Under the pieces are notes generated by a model, which saw only the letters and a list, made by a program, of their open reading frames with translations, did no database searches and was not told where the DNA came from. This document shows positions 33,777 through 41,865 of a stretch of DNA of 64,000 nucleotides, in pieces. Origin of the DNA: Pedobacter sp. MC2016-24 (GTDB lineage: Bacteria; Bacteroidota; Bacteroidia; Sphingobacteriales; Sphingobacteriaceae). The stretch spans positions 1 through 64,000 of the forward strand of contig NZ_JADFBX010000009.1 of assembly GCF_015223055.1 (NCBI RefSeq), given 5' to 3'. The position numbers and the translations under genes are program-made. Numbering within the stretch: the first letter of the stretch is position 1; every line of letters starts with the position of its first letter.

Positions 33777-34877
33777 ATGAATACAAACAATTTATTCAGG
33801 CCTTTTAGTCTGAAATCATTGAACATAAAGAACAGAATCGTGATGGCGCCAATGACCCGGTCATTTTCGCCTGATGGCATTCCAACAGCTGATGTTGCTG
33901 CATATTATACTAAAAGAGCAGCTGCTGAAGTGGGATTGATCTTGTCGGAAGGGACCGTTATTGAACGCGTTGCATCTTCCAATGATCCGAACATTCCTCA
34001 TTTTTATGGTGAAAAGGCTTTGGCTGGTTGGAAAGAGGTGATCAACAGCGTACACCATGCTGGCGGAAGTATGGGCCCGCAGATCTGGCATATGGGGGTG
34101 ATGGAAAATCACCATTCGGGATGGCTGCCTGCTGAACCTTTTGAAGGTCCTTCGGATTTAAATAAGCCAGGTTTTTCTAATGGTAAAGCCATGACAGAAA
34201 AAGATATTCAGGAAGCTGTGCTGGCTTATGGAAGGGCTGCTGCTGATGCCAAACGACTTGGTTTTGATTGTGTGGAGATTCATGGTGCACATGGTTATCT
34301 GATCGACCAGTTTTTCTGGGAAGGAACGAATAACCGGACAGATGGATATGGCGGACAAAGCCTGGCAGCGCGTAGTCGTTTTGCGGTAGAAGTGGTGAAA
34401 GAGGTGCGCAGACAGGTTGGGGAAGATTTTGCGGTGATCATCCGTTTATCGCAATGGAAACCTCAGGACTATACTTTTCAATTGGCGAAAACACCTCAGG
34501 AAATGGAAAGCTGGTTACAGCCTTTGGCAGATGCGGGTGTGGATATTTTTCACTGTTCTCAACGTCGTTTCTGGGACGCAGAATTTGATGGTTCTGACCT
34601 GAATTTTGCGGGCTGGGCTAAAAAGATTACTGGTAAAGCGACCATTACTGTAGGCTCTGTTGGGCTTTCAGGTGAGTTTTTGGCCGCATTCAGAGGGGAA
34701 AGTTCTGAGCCCAGTTCATTAGAGGAACTGATGCGCAGAATGGACCGTGGAGATTTTGACCTGGTAGGTGTTGGCCGACCTTTGTTGGCAGATCCACAAT
34801 GGGCACATAAAATACATGAGGGACGTACAGCAGAGTTGAAAGGTTTTTCTAAGGAAGCTTTGATGAAACTGGTGTAA
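33777..34877 (+). CDS. Old Yellow Enzyme (NADH:flavin oxidoreductase, ene-reductase)
   Basis: A 366-residue FMN enzyme that reduces activated C=C bonds. Motifs visible: KNRIVMAPMTRSFSPDG (FMN site), HMGVMENH, GFDCVEIHGAHGYLIDQFF (active-site His-x2-His type) and GRPLLADPQWAHKI at the C-terminus. The segment WEGTNNRTDGYGG is family-typical. The operon with an ArsR repressor suggests induction by an electrophile. Ends just before a perfect 24-bp stem terminator. Confidence 0.93.
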   Translation: MNTNNLFRPFSLKSLNIKNRIVMAPMTRSFSPDGIPTADVAAYYTKRAAAEVGLILSEGTVIERVASSNDPNIPHFYGEKALAGWKEVINSVHHAGGSMGPQIWHMGVMENHHSGWLPAEPFEGPSDLNKPGFSNGKAMTEKDIQEAVLAYGRAAADAKRLGFDCVEIHGAHGYLIDQFFWEGTNNRTDGYGGQSLAARSRFAVEVVKEVRRQVGEDFAVIIRLSQWKPQDYTFQLAKTPQEMESWLQPLADAGVDIFHCSQRRFWDAEFDGSDLNFAGWAKKITGKATITVGSVGLSGEFLAAFRGESSEPSSLEELMRRMDRGDFDLVGVGRPLLADPQWAHKIHEGRTAELKGFSKEALMKLV

Positions 34878-34884
34878 TTTCATT

Positions 34885-34935
34885 AAGGCATAAAAAAAGC
34901 TGATCATCAGAGATGATCAGCTTTTTTTATGCCTT
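34885..34935. terminator. Terminator with 24-bp perfect stem
   Basis: Positions 34885-34908 and 34912-34935 are exact reverse complements around a 3-nt loop. The stem includes A7 and T7 runs, so it can work in both directions for the ene-reductase and YceI genes. Confidence 0.9.
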
Positions 34936-34954
34936 TGAACGGCTATTTGCTTGA

Positions 34955-35536
34955 TTAGTTTTTCACAAATTCTGTGTTTGCATTTAAAGTAACTTCTTCA
35001 CTTAACATCGCAGCTGGGTATTTGGTACCGAAACCGAAATCAGATCTTTTGATTGTTCCGCTAACTTTGAAACCTGCGGTAGCTTTTTTAGACATTGGGT
35101 TAGTGGTTACACCTCTTAAAGTTGCATCTAAAACAATTGGTTTAGTTACACCATGGAAAGTCAGGTTACCGCTCACTTTGAATTTATTAGCAGCTACTTT
35201 TTTAACTGAAGTACTTTTGAAAGTCAATTTAGGGAATTTAGCAGCATCAAAAAAGTCTGCCCCTTTTAAATGCTCATCTCTTTTTTCATTGTCTGTATTT
35301 ACTGAATTTACATCAGCGCTCAATTCAACCACTGCATCAGAAAAATCATCTTTAGAAGTTGTGATTTTAGATTCAAAATTTTTGAATGATCCTTCAACAT
35401 CGGTAATCAGTAAGTGGGTGATTACGAAGCCTATTTTAGAGTGCGCCGTATCTGCCGTCCAGGTTGATTCAGCAAATGGTTTGAATGCGAAAAGGGCAGT
35501 ACTGATAACAACTGCAAGCAAGACTAATTTTTTCAT
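34955..35536 (-). CDS. YceI-family lipocalin-like periplasmic protein
   Basis: A 193-residue protein with a signal peptide (1-22, ends KPFAES). The YceI core has STWTADTAHSKIGFVITHL at the N-terminus, VELSADVNSVNTDNEKRD, HLKGADFFDAAKFPKLTFKS and the C-terminal GTIKRSDFGFG. The family binds polyisoprenoids or other lipids within a beta-barrel. No neighbours indicate a specific ligand. Codon use resembles the highly expressed OmpX-like gene. Confidence 0.92.
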   Translation of the reverse strand: MKKLVLLAVVISTALFAFKPFAESTWTADTAHSKIGFVITHLLITDVEGSFKNFESKITTSKDDFSDAVVELSADVNSVNTDNEKRDEHLKGADFFDAAKFPKLTFKSTSVKKVAANKFKVSGNLTFHGVTKPIVLDATLRGVTTNPMSKKATAGFKVSGTIKRSDFGFGTKYPAAMLSEEVTLNANTEFVKN

Positions 35537-35630
35537 AATATTTTGTTGTTTTTTTTAATACAAAGAGCGGGATTTTAAAGCATACCCGCATTGATGTATG
35601 GTAAGAAATGAAAAATTTAACTTTTATTTT

Positions 35631-35966
35631 TTAAGCATTGTAAACATAGAATTTTTTACCACGGATTTGTTGTCCTTTAATTTCCAGGTACTGCCCTTTG
35701 TGATCGCGTGCATTTTTAATGACGAAAGGTTCATCTGTATTTTGCGCCAGTTCAAAGGCAAGCTTCAGCTTGTCGATCTGCGTTTCTGCATTTATTTTCC
35801 ATTTTTTGCCCAGGTACCAAAAATAAGCCACTGTATTTCTGGATGAGCCTAATATTTTGCCGTCTAGCCTGATATGGGTTGGATTTTTTTCTTTGTAAGG
35901 GACTACCTCTTTCTGATAAAATTCTTTGAAATCCTGGTATTCCGGAAGTGATTTGATTGTATTCAT
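35631..35966 (-). CDS. Hypothetical 111-residue cytoplasmic protein
   Basis: A small basic protein with no signal or membrane segment. Visible features are an aromatic N-terminal helix (SLPEYQDFKEFYQKEVVPYK), a middle segment IRLDGKILGSSRNTVAYFWY, and a C-terminal GKKFYVYNA. I do not recognise a family. The ATG start and codon use are normal. It stands alone between YceI (94 bp) and a divergent DUF4082-like gene (117 bp). Confidence 0.7.
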   Translation of the reverse strand: MNTIKSLPEYQDFKEFYQKEVVPYKEKNPTHIRLDGKILGSSRNTVAYFWYLGKKWKINAETQIDKLKLAFELAQNTDEPFVIKNARDHKGQYLEIKGQQIRGKKFYVYNA

Positions 35967-36083
35967 AAAATAATTTCACGCAATTTACATCATTTATATA
36001 CTCGGTGTATTGATAATGTTAAATTTTAAGGGGTAACATTTTTCATAGTGGCTTGATCTCTCTCTGTAAACCAAGACCAAAAC

Positions 36084-36608
36084 ATGAAAAAGCTCATCAC
36101 CACCTTAGCCAACATTCGCTGGACCGGCTACAAACCGCTGCTGGCTATGGACCTGAAAACCCATGCCTGTAATTTCAATTGTGAAAAACCGATCAGAATT
36201 GTAAAAGTAGGGTACCGAACCTGGAAAACAGGAATCACTTATCAGATTTCTTTATGGCAAACCGGGGTAAAAATGCCTTTGGCTACTTGTAAGGTTACAC
36301 CGGAAGATACAGGTGTAATCCAGTTCTTCGCATTGACAGAACCAGTGTATGCCTGGCCGGGTATCAGTTACTATATCAGTCGTACCTACGTCAGCGGGGG
36401 GCCGAACCATAGCATTACCGATTATATCGGTTGGCTGAGCACAAAAGGTGGCGCGGCTGTTTACCCGATCCGGGCTGAGGAAATTACCCTATCTAATGGC
36501 TTTTTTAGTGATGACGAAAATCCGATTGAGAGTGACAACGTATCAAATATCACTACAAATACCTTATTGCCTTTGATTGATTTTGAATATACCCTGCAGT
36601 TTCAGTGA
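36084..36608 (+). CDS. DUF4082-like beta-sandwich protein, no signal peptide
   Basis: A 174-residue protein. The pattern from about residue 30 to 115 (ITYQISLWQTGVKMPLATC, FFALTEPVYAWPGISYYISR) resembles the DUF4082 domain, a beta-sandwich normally found in secreted adhesins and glycan-binding proteins. Here it is a stand-alone domain starting MKKLITTLANIRWTGYKPLL without a credible export signal. Domain assignment is by motif pattern only. Terminator follows at 36643. Confidence 0.55.
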   Translation: MKKLITTLANIRWTGYKPLLAMDLKTHACNFNCEKPIRIVKVGYRTWKTGITYQISLWQTGVKMPLATCKVTPEDTGVIQFFALTEPVYAWPGISYYISRTYVSGGPNHSITDYIGWLSTKGGAAVYPIRAEEITLSNGFFSDDENPIESDNVSNITTNTLLPLIDFEYTLQFQ

Positions 36609-36642
36609 GCTGAATTCTGGATCGGGAAGGGAGGGCATAAAA

Positions 36643-36671
36643 AAGCCTGCGAGATCATGATCTGCAGGCTT
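36643..36671. terminator. Hairpin terminator between DUF4082-like and SRPBCC genes
   Basis: AAGCCTGC (36643-36650) pairs with 36664-36671, with a further inner stem AGATCA/TGATCT and one bulged G. A-rich and T-rich runs flank both sides, so it may serve both convergent genes. Confidence 0.65.
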
Positions 36672-36691
36672 CTACATATTTTTTATGGAAG

Positions 36692-37090
36692 TTAATTCAA
36701 TACTTCCGACAGTTTTTCGGTCTGGTGGTTGGCCAATTTCTGTAATGGTCCTGCAGCAAGCATTTTCATCATCATGTTTAAATCTGCAGAAATGATCAGG
36801 CTGGCTGTTGTACCGCCGTTTCCATTGTCTGCTACCGTCCATTTCAATTCAATATCAAAAGGTGCTTTTTCCGTTGGTATTGCAATCAACTGCTGGTTTT
36901 CTACGCGTTCAGAGATTCTGATGGCCAATTTAGCCATGTTCTGAATGGTAAAACTTGCCTCATCTTCTGTAGAAGACCAGTTGTAGATGTTTTCAGGCAT
37001 CAATTGCTGGTGATTGTTCAGGTCGGCTAAAAATGCGTATACTGTTGCTACTGGTAAATTGACTTCCGTAGTACTTTCAATAACTGTCAT
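36692..37090 (-). CDS. SRPBCC (START/Bet v 1-like) protein
   Basis: A 132-residue protein of the SRPBCC superfamily: beta-alpha-alpha-beta start (MTVIESTTEVNLPVATVYAFLADLNN is the usual first segment; only the pattern is used), central strands with AIRISERVENQQLIAIP, and a long C-terminal helix (MMKMLAAGPLQKLANHQTEKL). It binds a hydrophobic ligand in a cavity, unknown here. It follows pyrE by 12 bp and is probably in the same transcript. Confidence 0.8.
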   Translation of the reverse strand: MTVIESTTEVNLPVATVYAFLADLNNHQQLMPENIYNWSSTEDEASFTIQNMAKLAIRISERVENQQLIAIPTEKAPFDIELKWTVADNGNGGTTASLIISADLNMMMKMLAAGPLQKLANHQTEKLSEVLN

Positions 37091-37102
37091 GTGGATTGTT
37101 AT

Positions 37103-37759
37103 TTATATTTTTTCTAATTCAGTACCCCATTCAGCAGGGTTTCTGCGCCATTTGTTCAGCAAGTCAACATCCTTTTGAGCAATAAAACTATGCTCAGCTG
37201 CATATTCAATCAGGGTATTGTAATTAGATAAGGTTGCGTAACGGCATTTGGCTTCTTTGAAGTTTTCATCCGCTTTATCAAATCCGTAAGTGAATATGGC
37301 AACCAGTCCGGCAACTGATAATCCTGCATTTCTAAGTGCTTCTACGGCCTGTAAGCTGCTCTTGCCTGTAGAAATTAAGTCTTCGATGACCACTACGCGC
37401 TGTCCTTCTACAATTTCGCCTTCTATTAAACTTCCGGTACCATGTTCTTTGGCTTTTGACCGAACATATGCAAATGGTAAACCCAATTCCTGGGCAACAA
37501 GCGCTCCCTGAGGGATTCCTGCAGTTGCTACACCGGCAATCAGATCAACTGAACCAAACTCTTCCTGAATCAATTGAGATAACTTTTGTCTGATATAAGT
37601 TCTTACAGACGGATGTGAAAGTGTAATCCTGTTATCGCAATAGATTGGAGATTTCCAACCAGAAGCCCATGTGAAAGGGTTATTTGGTTGCAGTTTTATG
37701 GCTTTTATTTGTAATAAAAATTCAGCTACCTTTAATTCAATATCACTTTTATTATACAT
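37103..37759 (-). CDS. pyrE: Orotate phosphoribosyltransferase
   Basis: A 218-residue enzyme of pyrimidine synthesis, forming OMP from orotate and PRPP. The PRPP-binding motif VVVIEDLISTGKSS is intact. LQPNNPFTWASGWKSPIYCDNR and GVATAGIPQGALVA are family segments. Length is a few residues above the E. coli enzyme. A TAATTTTG element (37764-37771, minus strand) ends 4 bp before the ATG, suggesting a very short or absent leader. Confidence 0.95.
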   Translation of the reverse strand: MYNKSDIELKVAEFLLQIKAIKLQPNNPFTWASGWKSPIYCDNRITLSHPSVRTYIRQKLSQLIQEEFGSVDLIAGVATAGIPQGALVAQELGLPFAYVRSKAKEHGTGSLIEGEIVEGQRVVVIEDLISTGKSSLQAVEALRNAGLSVAGLVAIFTYGFDKADENFKEAKCRYATLSNYNTLIEYAAEHSFIAQKDVDLLNKWRRNPAEWGTELEKI

Positions 37760-37865
37760 GCTCCAAAATTACTGAAAAACTTACATTTGTACTAGCACTA
37801 TCTAAAACAATGTTAGGTTTGTTGTGAAAAGGTATTGAATACCAGTGGGATAAATGATCCATTTA

Positions 37866-40403
37866 CTACAGGTCTTTTCTAAGCACGGCCAGTGGGGGCT
37901 GACTTAACATTCCGCGGCTGCTCCAAACGCCTGTGATCACCACCAGCGAAGTTATAGATCCGAAAAGTAAGGCGATCGGTATGAGAGCCGGCGTAAATGG
38001 TGCGTCAAAGACAAATGCGGCCAGTGCCCAGCTTCCGCTTAGGGCCAGGAGCAGCCCTGTCGCTGCCGATAAGCTCCCCAAAAACAGGTATTCAATGGCA
38101 GTAATACTTAGAATCTGTTTTCTGCTGGCACCTAAGGTACGTAACAAGACACTCTCTTTTAAACGTTGTCCTTTGCTGGTCAGCACGGCAGAGATGAGCA
38201 CAATCCATCCGGTTGCCATACTGAAAGTGGCCATAAACTGGATTACGAAGCCTATTTTCGAGAAGAGTTCATCCAGAACGGATAGTACTAAGCCGAGATC
38301 TATGACAGATATATTGGGGAACGCACTCACTACCGCAGTCTGAACTTCGGCCGAACGTTGCTGATTGGGTACGTGCGTAGTGATCACCTGGAACTGTGGC
38401 GCTTCTTCTAAAACACCTTTAGGAAATACGACCCTGAAATTTGTTTGCATTTGCGCCCAGTTTACTGACCTTAAGCTGCCTACAATGGTGTTGATGGGCA
38501 TACCTTGTACATTGAACAAAATCTGGTCGCCAATTTTTACTTTGAGGCGTTTGGCATAGCCTTCTTCCAGAGAAACATATATTGGACCATCCGGTTTTGC
38601 GATACCTGTCCACTGACCTTCGACCAGTGTTTCTGCTGAGGTCAGTTTTTCCTGAAAGGTTACCCGCAGTTCACCATTGAAGGCAGAGCGGTTTGATACG
38701 GGCTTTTTGCCGTTGATTTTTTCCAGTCTGACGGTGACAATAGGTACCTGGCTCAGGACAGGCAGTTTATAGGTTTTAACCAGGTTGATCAGGGCTTTGG
38801 CTTGACTGGTTTGAATATCAAACATGACCATGTTTGCCTGATTTGGTCCGGAGGATAAGGAAAGCCGGTTTAATAATATGCCTTGCACAAAGAATAGCGT
38901 GGCGATAAAGGCGGTGGACAAACCTATCGAAACAGTGAGCATTAGCGTTTGATTATTTGGTCGGTAGAGGTTGGCAAATCCTTGTCGCCACAGGTAACTT
39001 AATGGGCCTGACAATACCTTGCGCAGGATCACCATCATGCCCCTGGACAATGCAAAAAGTAAAACAAAAGCAACTACTACACTTAAAGTGAATACAGCTG
39101 CCATGGTCCAGTTTTCCATTTGGAGGTAGGTAAATCCAAGTACAAAGCCAAAGATCAGCAGGTAAACCAATCCTTTTAAAGGATCTCTTTTTCCAGTTGT
39201 TTTTTCAAAGGACAAACGCAGGGCGTTGAGTGGCGAAACCAGTCTGACTGTCAGTAATGACGGCATTGCAAAAAGTACGGCAATGATCAGTCCGACGGCA
39301 ATACCCTGTCCGATGGCATACCAGGAAATGTTCATGGTCAATTCAACCGGGATAAAGTCTTTGAGCAGATAGGGCAGGAGGAACTGAATGACTGTTCCCA
39401 ATATGGCGCCGATTACAGCGCCCAGGAGGCCGATTCCGGCAATCTGGATCAGGTAAATCAAAAAGGCTTCCGAAGATTTTACACCAAGACAGCGGAGTGT
39501 GGCAATGGATGTCAGCTTTTCGCGGATATACACCTGTATGGCGCTGCCAACACCTATACAGCCCAATAATAAGGCAATGAAACCGGAAAGGGCCAGGAAA
39601 CGGCTGACATTTTTGAAAGATTTTCCGGTGTTTTCTTTGGTGGAGGCAACGGTTTGAACTTCCATACCTTCTTTTTCCAGCTTCGGTTCCAATTGTTTCA
39701 ATACTTTGGCCAGTTGAGCAGGCTGATTGTATTTAAAATAGTATTTATACTGGATGCGGCTTCCGGTTTTACTAAGGCCGGTTTGCTCCAGATATTTCAT
39801 AGGGATATATACAACGGGATTGACCGCCGACACAATTCCGGTCTGACCAGGTGCTTTTTTCAATGCCCCTGCAATCTGGAAGGATAAATTACCCACCCGA
39901 ATCGAGTCGCCGGGTTTGACACCGAACTGCAACATCAAGGTTTGGTCGACCAGCGCCTGTCGTTCATTTCTGAAATTTTTTTCTGCCGCTGCGGGGCTGG
40001 TTTCGATAGGTCCATAGAAAGGGTAGTTGCCTTCCAGTGCACGTACCTGTCCGAGCCTGCTGTTTCCTGATTTAGAAAAATACAGCATGGAGACAAAAGT
40101 TCTTTCTGCTGCTTTTTCATCGCCCAGATTGGCGATGATTTTTTCGGTTTCCGGATTTGCCGGCTGCCGGGATTCGAGAATCAGATCTGCACCGGCCAGT
40201 GTTTTGGCCTGATCATCGATGTCTCTTTGCAGGTTGTCTCTAAACGCATATACCGCTACGAGTGCAGCAATCCCCAAAACAATGGACGCGATGAACAGCA
40301 ACAGTCGTGACCTGTTTTTGCGGCTGTCTCTCCAGGCCATTTTGAACACCCATTTGAGATCGATGGCACGGCTTTCTGATGTTTCTTTATTTTGCATGTT
40401 CAT
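37866..40403 (-). CDS. YbbP-like ABC transporter permease (FtsX duplicated)
   Basis: An about 845-residue permease. An N-terminal membrane helix (about 30-50), a periplasmic domain, three helices (about 265-400), a further pair around 420-470, then a second set of FtsX-type helices at 735-840. The fold is two FtsX halves, as in E. coli YbbP, partner of YbbA. The frame opens at GTG 40421; ATG 40403 or 40397 gives MNMQNKETSE and overlaps the ATPase stop by 11-17 bp, so translation is coupled. Divergent from the TesA-like esterase, as in enterobacteria. Confidence 0.85.
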   Translation of the reverse strand: MNMQNKETSESRAIDLKWVFKMAWRDSRKNRSRLLLFIASIVLGIAALVAVYAFRDNLQRDIDDQAKTLAGADLILESRQPANPETEKIIANLGDEKAAERTFVSMLYFSKSGNSRLGQVRALEGNYPFYGPIETSPAAAEKNFRNERQALVDQTLMLQFGVKPGDSIRVGNLSFQIAGALKKAPGQTGIVSAVNPVVYIPMKYLEQTGLSKTGSRIQYKYYFKYNQPAQLAKVLKQLEPKLEKEGMEVQTVASTKENTGKSFKNVSRFLALSGFIALLLGCIGVGSAIQVYIREKLTSIATLRCLGVKSSEAFLIYLIQIAGIGLLGAVIGAILGTVIQFLLPYLLKDFIPVELTMNISWYAIGQGIAVGLIIAVLFAMPSLLTVRLVSPLNALRLSFEKTTGKRDPLKGLVYLLIFGFVLGFTYLQMENWTMAAVFTLSVVVAFVLLFALSRGMMVILRKVLSGPLSYLWRQGFANLYRPNNQTLMLTVSIGLSTAFIATLFFVQGILLNRLSLSSGPNQANMVMFDIQTSQAKALINLVKTYKLPVLSQVPIVTVRLEKINGKKPVSNRSAFNGELRVTFQEKLTSAETLVEGQWTGIAKPDGPIYVSLEEGYAKRLKVKIGDQILFNVQGMPINTIVGSLRSVNWAQMQTNFRVVFPKGVLEEAPQFQVITTHVPNQQRSAEVQTAVVSAFPNISVIDLGLVLSVLDELFSKIGFVIQFMATFSMATGWIVLISAVLTSKGQRLKESVLLRTLGASRKQILSITAIEYLFLGSLSAATGLLLALSGSWALAAFVFDAPFTPALIPIALLFGSITSLVVITGVWSSRGMLSQPPLAVLRKDL

Positions 40404-41076
40404 CCGATTGAATGATGCCACCTTTTAATTTGATGATTCTTCCTGTGCGGGAAGCGAGTTCCAGATCGTGTGTTACAATGACCAGGGTGGTACCAGCTTC
40501 TTTATTCAGGTCGAACATAAGTTTTTCAATCTTTTCGCTGGTTTCATCGTCCAGATTACCTGTGGGCTCATCTGCAAACAGGATGGCAGGCTGATTGGAG
40601 AAGGCACGGGCCAGCGAAACGCGCTGTTGTTCACCGCCAGATAGTTGTATGGGATAATGCTGGGCACGGGCACTGAGGCCAACTTTATCCAGCAACTCCA
40701 GGGCACGGCCCTGGATGTTTTTTTCGCGTCGCAATTCCATAGGTACCATGACATTTTCCAGCGCAGTAAGGGTAGGCATGAGCTGGAAGTTCTGGAAGAT
40801 AAAACCAATGGAATTGTTACGTACTGCGGCACGCTGGTCTTCGGTTAAATCATCTAGTTTGATGTTATTGAGTGTAATGCTTCCCGAGCTGGCCCTGTCC
40901 AGGCCGGCACATAGACCGAGTAATGTGGTTTTGCCACTTCCTGATGGTCCGGTGATGGCCAATGTAGCACCAGAGCTGACACTGAAATTGATGTTGTTCA
41001 AAACCTGAAGTTCCTTACCGGCACTTTGATATATTTTATTGACGTTGTTGATTTCGAGAATAGTTTCAGCTGACAT
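40387..41076 (-). CDS. YbbA-like ABC transporter ATP-binding protein
   Basis: A 229-residue LolD-type ATPase. Walker A is GPSGSGKTTLL, the signature LSGGEQQRVSLARA, Walker B ILFADEPTGNLD, the H-loop VIVTHD. All are intact. The frame continues up to 41106, but the ATG at 41076 (MSAETILEINNVNK) is the better start. It drives the duplicated FtsX permease downstream. Confidence 0.9.
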   Translation of the reverse strand: MSAETILEINNVNKIYQSAGKELQVLNNINFSVSSGATLAITGPSGSGKTTLLGLCAGLDRASSGSITLNNIKLDDLTEDQRAAVRNNSIGFIFQNFQLMPTLTALENVMVPMELRREKNIQGRALELLDKVGLSARAQHYPIQLSGGEQQRVSLARAFSNQPAILFADEPTGNLDDETSEKIEKLMFDLNKEAGTTLVIVTHDLELASRTGRIIKLKGGIIQSDEHAK

Positions 41077-41179
41077 AGAACCGGGCTTATGGGTAGATAA
41101 ATGCACAATTATGTAAACTTAACAATTGCTTTTCTGTTAAACCTATAAGTAATTGCTATTTTAGATTTAAATTACATCT

Positions 41180-41860
41180 ATGTTACGTATTCAGTTGACC
41201 AGTGCAGCCATGCTGCTCACCATTTTAATTTCCTGTGGTAATGGCGGAGATCAAACCACGACAACCGTAGCGGCAGAAAGCGACAGCACTGTTGTTTCAA
41301 AAGTAAAGGCCCGGCGCATTTTATTTTTTGGTACCAGTTTGACTGCAGGCTATGGTCTGGATGATGTAAATGATGCTTATCCGGCCTTGATTCAAAGTAA
41401 AATAGATTCGCTGCATTTACCTTACCAGGTTGTTAATGCGGGTTTAAGTGGTGAAACTTCTGCCGGAGGCAAGGGGCGGATTGATTGGCTGCTGAAGCAA
41501 CCCGTTGATATTTTTGTACTTGAGCTGGGTGCCAATGATGGTTTAAGAGGCTTATCTGTGAGCCAGACTGCGGGCAATCTGCAAGACATCATCGACCGGG
41601 TAAAAGCAAAATATCCGAAGGCAAGACTGGTGATGACCGGAATGCAAATGCCACCAAGTATGGGTGAAAAATATACCGCTGATTTCAAAAATCTGTTTAG
41701 TGACCTGGCGGCCAAAAACAAAATGGTATTTATACCCTTCCTGTTGGAAGGGGTAGGCGGTATTCCGAAATTGAACCAGAAAGATGGTATTCACCCCACT
41801 GCTGAAGGTCAGAAGATCCTGGCGGCCAATGTATGGCGTGAGTTGAAACCTTTGTTGTAA
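41180..41860 (+). CDS. TesA-like SGNH esterase/lysophospholipase lipoprotein
   Basis: A 226-residue lipoprotein, Cys19 in the lipobox LISC. The SGNH blocks are visible: FFGTSLTAGYG with nucleophile Ser about 53, ELGANDGLRG with the Gly/Asn oxyanion residues, and DGIHPTAEGQ with Asp and His. This is the fold of E. coli TesA, a thioesterase, protease I and lysophospholipase L1. It is divergently transcribed from ybbA/ybbP-like genes as in E. coli, so a shared function in envelope lipids is likely. Confidence 0.88.
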   Translation: MLRIQLTSAAMLLTILISCGNGGDQTTTTVAAESDSTVVSKVKARRILFFGTSLTAGYGLDDVNDAYPALIQSKIDSLHLPYQVVNAGLSGETSAGGKGRIDWLLKQPVDIFVLELGANDGLRGLSVSQTAGNLQDIIDRVKAKYPKARLVMTGMQMPPSMGEKYTADFKNLFSDLAAKNKMVFIPFLLEGVGGIPKLNQKDGIHPTAEGQKILAANVWRELKPLL

Positions 41861-41865
41861 AGTTT

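Noticed and set aside
31479..34877. Polysaccharide utilisation locus joining the heparinase-like lyase with MFS and ene-reductase genes
   Set aside because: The lyase is convergent with the MFS gene and the ene-reductase has its own repressor and terminator; no SusC/D or glycan regulator is present.
34974..35558. Plus-strand open frame of 194 codons opposite the YceI gene
   Set aside because: It is a shadow of the well-supported YceI coding sequence, has no family motif, and covers almost exactly the same interval.
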